From positions 1 to 11,409 of the forward strand of contig CALNBV010000164.1 in NCBI GenBank assembly GCA_937874515.1: a stretch of 11,409 nt of DNA, written 5' to 3'. This stretch comes from an uncultured Paenibacillaceae bacterium. Lineage in GTDB: Bacteria > Bacillota > Bacilli > Aneurinibacillales > Aneurinibacillaceae. This document shows positions 7,115 to 11,409 of this stretch, in pieces (the stretch's first letter is position 1; the number at the start of each line of letters is the position of its first letter). The notes under the pieces were generated by a model. The model did no database searches. It saw only the letters and a list, made by a program, of their open reading frames with translations, and was not told where the DNA came from. The position numbers and the translations under genes were made by a program.

Positions 7115-8487
7115 TGAATCGAACAGGCGTTCAAATTGGTGAAAAGTTAATTCGGGTCATTGTTGAAAGGAAACAACGCAACCAATGGGAACTAATCAAC
7201 AATGTTACTGAACCCTTGCCTGAAGGAATCGTAAAAGGTGGGCAAATTTTAGAACCGGAAAAATTAGGCTTAATCATTAAAGAACTATTTATAAAAAATC
7301 AGCTTCAGGAAACCCATGCTTCTGTTTTTATCGAAGAAGCGCCTTTTTTTATCAGGCGTATCGAACTCCCGAAAATAAATAAAAAAGAAGTGGCCAGTGC
7401 TATTCAATACCGTGCCCAAACAGAGCTTCCTGTCAATCCAAATGAGCTTGTGATTCGCTCGTATCCTCTAAATGAACAAGACAGAAAAACAAAGGAACTG
7501 GAAGGCCAGTACCTTATTGTTGCAATGGACAAAGGGTTAGTAAATAAAACAGCAGAAGTGTTTCATAATGCGGGCTTAACCCTTTCTTCTTTATCCCTTG
7601 AACCCATTGCAATTTATCAGGGGATTTTATTGCATGAAGAATTAAAAAATCAGTTAAAGGATAACTTTCTTCTGGTTCGCACAGATACCAGTCGCCTTAT
7701 GTTAGCTATTTTTTCCAATGGAAGACTGGTTCATTCACGGTACCTTCCTTTTTCAACGGATAAAATGAATTGGGAACAGGAAATATCCCGTACTTTAAAA
7801 AGTTGGAATAGTGTTGAAGGTGAGAGTCGGGTTCAACAGGTTATCGTTTTTGGAGAGCAGGAACATTTTGCAAACGTGGAACAAGAAATGGCACAAAGTA
7901 CGGAAATCTCCCTTCTGCATATTGCCGACCCATCTCTTCCCTGTGAAGGCATAACCATGAAAAAGCAAAACGAAATTAATTTCTATGCAGATCGGATCAC
8001 CTTTAATATTTTAAGAAAAACCCCGATTCATGTGTATGTTTTAGCAATTGTTACAGGGTTTATGTTTCTTAGCCTTTTATTCCAGTATGGGTCACAGGCT
8101 TATGTGAGGGCGCAAATCGGTTGGTTGCAAGGAAATATAAGTGATCAGGCAGAGATTCAAAGGTTATTGCAAAAACAAAAACAATTAGAGAGCATTCGGG
8201 CAACCGTATTGCGTACGACAACGGAGATTCGGGCCCAGAATGTTGATCCCATTAAGACATATCAATTGATTGCTCCGGCAACACCGGGTAGCATTGTTTA
8301 TAGCCAAATTGTTTTTGATAATCAAACCATCAAAATTTCTGGACGTACGGGGGATACACAAAGTTTAATTAATTATTATTTACAACTTCAAAAAAGTCCC
8401 AATTTAATGAATGTAATTATGAATAACGTTTCCAGCGGAACGGGAGGGGTTCAATTTTCCCTGGTGATGAATAGGAAGGGGACTTGA
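7114..8487 (+). CDS. pilM: PilM-PilN fusion, type IV pilus alignment complex (GspL-like architecture), copy 1
   Basis: 457 residues. The cytoplasmic PilM-like (actin/FtsA-fold) domain occupies about 1-280: it opens TGVQIGEKLIRVI and includes the PilM-type stretch RRIELPKINKKEVASAIQYRAQTELP (81-106). A short segment INFYADR (288-294) recalls the N-terminal INLLP-type peptide by which PilN docks on PilM. One transmembrane helix follows (about 306-325), then a coiled-coil stretch (about 333-372) and a PilN/GspL-like extracytoplasmic ferredoxin-type domain to the end. In most type IV pilus systems PilM and PilN are separate; here one chain does both jobs, as GspL does in type II secretion. AGGAGG lies 10 bases before the ATG. 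It overlaps pilX copy 1 by one base and is directly followed by pilO. A paralogue begins at 10334. Confidence 0.85.
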   Translation: MNRTGVQIGEKLIRVIVERKQRNQWELINNVTEPLPEGIVKGGQILEPEKLGLIIKELFIKNQLQETHASVFIEEAPFFIRRIELPKINKKEVASAIQYRAQTELPVNPNELVIRSYPLNEQDRKTKELEGQYLIVAMDKGLVNKTAEVFHNAGLTLSSLSLEPIAIYQGILLHEELKNQLKDNFLLVRTDTSRLMLAIFSNGRLVHSRYLPFSTDKMNWEQEISRTLKSWNSVEGESRVQQVIVFGEQEHFANVEQEMAQSTEISLLHIADPSLPCEGITMKKQNEINFYADRITFNILRKTPIHVYVLAIVTGFMFLSLLFQYGSQAYVRAQIGWLQGNISDQAEIQRLLQKQKQLESIRATVLRTTTEIRAQNVDPIKTYQLIAPATPGSIVYSQIVFDNQTIKISGRTGDTQSLINYYLQLQKSPNLMNVIMNNVSSGTGGVQFSLVMNRKGT

Positions 8488-8492
8488 GATCA

Positions 8493-9017
8493 ATGAGACC
8501 TTTAAATAAACGGGAAAGGCTTCTGATTATTTCCTTTTTTATTGTTTTTCTTTTATATATTGTATCTACTTATTGGATTAGGCCCCTTATGGAAAATATT
8601 GATAGTTTACAGGCTGAACGAGACCAATTAAGTAATGAATGGAATCAAATTAATAACTGGGTTGGTCAGGAAAACAAATTAAGCCAAAAAGTAAATACCA
8701 TGGAAACAGAAGTAAATCAAGAAATGGAAAAGGTAGCTCCTGCAAACCAATCAGCCCTATACTGGGATGCTTTTAATCGCATTGCTATAGAAACAGGGAC
8801 GGTTTTAACGAGAATGGACGAAGGAAAAGAAGGGGCTACAGTGGGTAAAACCAGAATCTTTACCCTGGGTGTGAGCGGCGCAGAAAGCGCTGTTCTCCAA
8901 TTCATTACCCGCATGCAATCCATGACCTATGTGACTTCTGTAAAAACAGGAACCATGGACTATACGAATCCTTCGGTCATGATGGCTACTTTACAATTGA
9001 TTGTAGGTTCCAGATAA
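8493..9017 (+). CDS. pilO: Type IV pilus alignment protein PilO (GspM-like)
   Basis: 174 residues from the ATG at 8493. A TTG at 8484, overlapping the previous stop, would add three residues; the AGGAAGGGG at 8473-8481 could serve either start. Features: short basic cytoplasmic N-terminus, one transmembrane helix (about 10-27), coiled coil (about 33-80), then a small alpha/beta domain (about 82-174) of PilO/GspM type. PilO pairs with PilN to link the motor complex to the fibre. Assignment rests on topology, size and position after PilM-PilN, since PilO sequences are poorly conserved. It is the last gene of the first pil operon and is followed 6 bases later by a terminator. Confidence 0.78.
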   Translation: MRPLNKRERLLIISFFIVFLLYIVSTYWIRPLMENIDSLQAERDQLSNEWNQINNWVGQENKLSQKVNTMETEVNQEMEKVAPANQSALYWDAFNRIAIETGTVLTRMDEGKEGATVGKTRIFTLGVSGAESAVLQFITRMQSMTYVTSVKTGTMDYTNPSVMMATLQLIVGSR

Positions 9018-9023
9018 GGACTT

Positions 9024-9049
9024 AAAGAGCGAAAACTCGCTCTTTTTTT
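9024..9049 (+). terminator. Rho-independent terminator ending the pilB-pilO operon
   Basis: A perfect 9-base-pair stem (AAAGAGCGA at 9024-9032 against TCGCTCTTT at 9037-9045) with a 4-base AAAC loop, continuing into a run of T to 9049. It lies just after the pilO stop and separates the two pil modules. Confidence 0.93.
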
Positions 9050-9051
9050 GT

Positions 9052-9078
9052 TTGAAAAAATACCTTTATTCCTATAAT
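9052..9078 (+). promoter_or_regulatory. Probable sigma-A promoter for the second pil module
   Basis: TTGAAA (9052-9057) and a perfect TATAAT (9073-9078) are separated by 15 bases; reading the -35 as TTTGAA (9051-9056) gives 16. The site lies between the terminator and the ribosome binding site AAGGGG (9097-9102) of the next gene, about 33 bases before its ATG. The spacing is a little short but the position is right for a separate transcript. Confidence 0.6.
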
Positions 9079-9110
9079 GGAAAGTAATGAAAAAATAAGG
9101 GGTAACAGGT

Positions 9111-10337
9111 ATGTGGAAGGTTAGAAATGAACGGGGACAAAGCCTGATCATGGCTCTTATAATTCTAGGTGTATTAATGATTGGCCTTGTAACCGTTCTT
9201 TTGTTTGCTCGTACAGATTTACAACACTCACAAACACAAACGAATAAAAATAGTGCCTATTACATTGCCGAAGCAGGTTTACAACGGGCAATCCGGGATA
9301 TCGATACAAGCCTGGCAAATAATCAGGATCCGGCAACCTATTTTTCTGATGCTAGTTTTAACGGAGGTTCTTATGAGGTTACACTAACTCCGAAAACCAA
9401 TCCTAGCGGTGAAAATATTGGCTTTACTTTGCTTTCAACAGGTACTTATGAAAATAACACCACAACAATATCTGCCTGGATTCGGCAACCATTGCTTTAT
9501 AGTATGGAAGGTTTAAATTATGCTATTTATTCTTTTGGAAATACCACCATAAGCACTTTATCTGCTTTGCTTAATTTACATAACATTCAGGTGAACGGAA
9601 ATGTCCATGGCAATGGGACCGTTAAAATGACCAATACAGGGCTGTTGTCTTCAAATCCCTCCATTAGTGGAACCGTAAGCAGTACCTCTTTAGCCAATAT
9701 CCAGGTACAAGGGTTATCCAGTGGGAAAAAAGTAGTCCGTTCCTTGATTCCCATGCCATTATTTGATTTTGACAGTGCCAGGGAAGGGGCGAAAAGAGTA
9801 GGGAAATATGTAAACGGAAATTTATCCAGCATTTCTTTATTAGGCCTTACCCCTGCACATAAGATTATTTTTGTGGATGGGAATTGCAGTATAACAGGCC
9901 TTGATTTGTTAGGACTCTCCTTAGCAGATCGAACCATTGTGGTGAACGGGAACTTTTCAGGCTCACTATCAGTAGGGGGAGTAAACCTGGTCAACACAAA
10001 CTTAAATATTATTGCAAAACAAAACATTGAATTTTTAGGAGCAGTGACGGGATTACAGGTAAACGGCATTGTTTTTGCCCAGGGTTATAATAGGTATACC
10101 AATTTGCCTGATGCTACAACAGGGAATGTAACTGTTGCAGGGCATATGGAAGTGAATGGATATCTTGGAGGCAATCAAATTACTTTAGGTGCGGGGATTT
10201 TAAGCGGAATCCTTGGACTGGTTACAGGGGATATGAAATTTACATACAATTCAAATCGATTTGTGACCATGCCTCCAGGGGTTGGTTTTAAAGCTTTAAA
10301 AATGGAAATTGTTGAGCAGAAGGTGGTGCCCCAGTGA
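9111..10337 (+). CDS. Large PilX-like minor pilin, copy 2
   Basis: 408 residues, a paralogue of the gene at 5867 along its whole length and more than half identical by eye. It has the same leader length (cleavage after Gly9), the same PilX_N helix (GQSLIMALIILGVLM), ARTDLQ and AYYIAEAGLQRA, the same FNGGSYEVTLTPKTN block and the same IQVNG, VVNGNF and LQVNGI units in the body. Glu at mature +5 is absent, as in PilX/GspK types. Differences are concentrated between the shared blocks: copy 2 lacks about five residues of the GLLGIGLLGTH region of copy 1, and its C-terminal end is reworked. AAGGGG lies 8 bases before the ATG. It has its own promoter upstream and overlaps the next gene by four bases (GTGA). 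It is likely an alternative pilus-tip or surface subunit (inference). Confidence 0.8.
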   Translation: MWKVRNERGQSLIMALIILGVLMIGLVTVLLFARTDLQHSQTQTNKNSAYYIAEAGLQRAIRDIDTSLANNQDPATYFSDASFNGGSYEVTLTPKTNPSGENIGFTLLSTGTYENNTTTISAWIRQPLLYSMEGLNYAIYSFGNTTISTLSALLNLHNIQVNGNVHGNGTVKMTNTGLLSSNPSISGTVSSTSLANIQVQGLSSGKKVVRSLIPMPLFDFDSAREGAKRVGKYVNGNLSSISLLGLTPAHKIIFVDGNCSITGLDLLGLSLADRTIVVNGNFSGSLSVGGVNLVNTNLNIIAKQNIEFLGAVTGLQVNGIVFAQGYNRYTNLPDATTGNVTVAGHMEVNGYLGGNQITLGAGILSGILGLVTGDMKFTYNSNRFVTMPPGVGFKALKMEIVEQKVVPQ

Positions 10338-11409
10338 ATAGGACAGGCGTTCAAATTGGAGAAGATACAATTAGGGTCATTGTTGAAGAAAAACATCGAA
10401 GGAAATGGAAAGTCATCTACAATGAAGCAGAAAACCTTCCTGAAGGAATTGTAAAAAATGGCCAAATTGTGGAGCCAGATAAACTAGGGCTAGCCATTAA
10501 AGAATTATTCTTGAAAAAGAACATTCGGGAAACCCATGTCTCTGTTTTTGTTGAAGAGGCCCCGTTTTTTATCAGGCATATTGATCTTCCCAAAATCAAT
10601 AAAAGAGAATTAGCCAGTGCCATTCAATTCCGTGCCCAAACGGAACTCCCGGTGAATCCTGATGAGTTAATTATTCGTTTTTATCCCATGGCAAAACAGG
10701 AGAGGAAAAAGAGAGAGGTCGTCCAGGGAGAATATGTGCTTGTAGCTATGGATAAATCCCTGGTGAATAACATAGCTGAAGCAATCCATAATGCGGGATT
10801 AACCTTATCTTCTTTATCTCTTGAACCTAATTGTATATACAATGGCATCATGCTAGATGAAGAATTAAGTGGCCAGTTACATGAGAATTTTCTCCTCATT
10901 CGCACAGATAGTAGCCGCATGATGTTGGCCATCTTCTCAAAGGGGAAAATGGTGTATTCTAGATATCTGCCTTTTTCAACGGGAAAACAGGATTGGGAAC
11001 AGGAAATCTCTCGCACATTAATGAGTTGGAATAGCGGTGAGGGGCATGCCCGTGTGGAGCAAATTCTTGTATTTGGGGAGAAAGAACACGAAGAGGCCGT
11101 TCGAAAACATATTGAAGAAATTATGTCCATCTCCATCCTACATATCTCTGACTCTACTCTTCCATGTCGAGGGTTGACTATTAAAAAAGAAGTCAATTTT
11201 TACATGGATCGGGTTGCTTTTAAGTTTTTAAAGAAGACCCCTATCTATGTTTATGCTTTAGTTCTGATTACTGGCTTTATGTTTTTTAGCCTGTTATACC
11301 AGTATGGTTCCCAGGCCTATGTGCGGGCTAGTATTGGCAGGTTACAGGGGAATATTAATGAACGGGTGGAAATATCGCAGTTATTGGCAAAAAGACAAGA
11401 ATTGCAAGG
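10334..11409 (+). CDS. pilM: PilM-PilN fusion, copy 2 (3' truncated by window edge)
   Basis: I translated this from a GTG at 10334 that overlaps the previous TGA (GTGA). AAGGTGGT lies 7 bases upstream, matching the arrangement of copy 1. The frame stays open to the right edge (358 full codons). The product begins NRTGVQIGEDTIRVIVEEK and tracks the protein encoded at 7114 almost residue for residue, clearly more than half identical. It includes the PilM-type block LPKINKRELASAIQFRAQ, the PilN-like docking segment VNFYMDR, the transmembrane helix (VYALVLITGFMFFSLLYQYG) and the start of the coiled coil. The PilN-like end lies outside the window. By analogy it should form a second alignment complex or exchange with copy 1. 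No frameshift or stop is seen, so it appears functional. Confidence 0.83.
   Translation, partial: MNRTGVQIGEDTIRVIVEEKHRRKWKVIYNEAENLPEGIVKNGQIVEPDKLGLAIKELFLKKNIRETHVSVFVEEAPFFIRHIDLPKINKRELASAIQFRAQTELPVNPDELIIRFYPMAKQERKKREVVQGEYVLVAMDKSLVNNIAEAIHNAGLTLSSLSLEPNCIYNGIMLDEELSGQLHENFLLIRTDSSRMMLAIFSKGKMVYSRYLPFSTGKQDWEQEISRTLMSWNSGEGHARVEQILVFGEKEHEEAVRKHIEEIMSISILHISDSTLPCRGLTIKKEVNFYMDRVAFKFLKKTPIYVYALVLITGFMFFSLLYQYGSQAYVRASIGRLQGNINERVEISQLLAKRQELQ

Noticed and set aside
9587..10069. 160-codon minus-strand open frame within pilX copy 2
   Set aside because: It mirrors a similar antisense frame in copy 1 (6631-6870), caused by shared codon patterns. The product is low-complexity Pro/Lys-rich with no recognisable features.
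10681..11196. 171-codon minus-strand open frame at the right end
   Set aside because: The plus strand here encodes the second PilM-PilN fusion, aligned residue by residue with copy 1, so the antisense frame is a shadow.

Overview
The window looks like chromosomal DNA of a low-GC Gram-positive bacterium (Bacillota, probably Bacilli). The AT-rich codon use, strong AGGAGG-type ribosome binding sites, an RsbR/stressosome-type protein, and type IV pilus genes with no outer-membrane secretin or PilP gene in the stretch seen all point that way. Every gene is on the + strand and no intergenic gap exceeds about 150 bases. No tRNA, rRNA, CRISPR array or insertion sequence was seen.

Layout. (1) 1-1427: the 3' part of a signalling gene. 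It encodes a histidine-kinase catalytic domain joined in frame to a complete RsbR-like region (N-terminal sensor-like domain plus STAS domain). An excellent ribosome binding site and ATG lie exactly at the junction, so a separate RsbR-like protein may also be made. An intrinsic terminator follows (1440-1470). (2) 1578-9017: a tightly packed type IV pilus operon. Its order is pilB (extension ATPase), pilC (platform protein), pilA-like pilin, two small minor prepilins, a large PilX-like protein, a PilM-PilN fusion and PilO. It ends in a strong terminator (9024-9049). (3) 9052-11409: a sigma-A-like promoter and then a second, diverged copy of the last module: pilX-like gene 2, then PilM-PilN fusion 2, which runs off the right edge. 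A second pilO may follow outside the window.

How it works together. PilB would drive polymerisation through PilC. The PilM-PilN fusion and PilO would form the inner alignment complex, with an architecture like GspL/GspM of type II secretion. The class III prepilins would build the fibre, with the large PilX-like proteins as probable tip or adhesin-type minor subunits. No retraction ATPase (PilT) or prepilin peptidase (PilD) is in the window, so they must be encoded elsewhere if present.

Most notable points: the kinase/RsbR junction with its internal start; duplication of the pilX-pilMN unit under its own promoter; the PilM-PilN fusion that keeps a trace of the PilN docking peptide; and a PilB c-di-GMP-binding (MshEN) domain that has lost most of its signature glycines.
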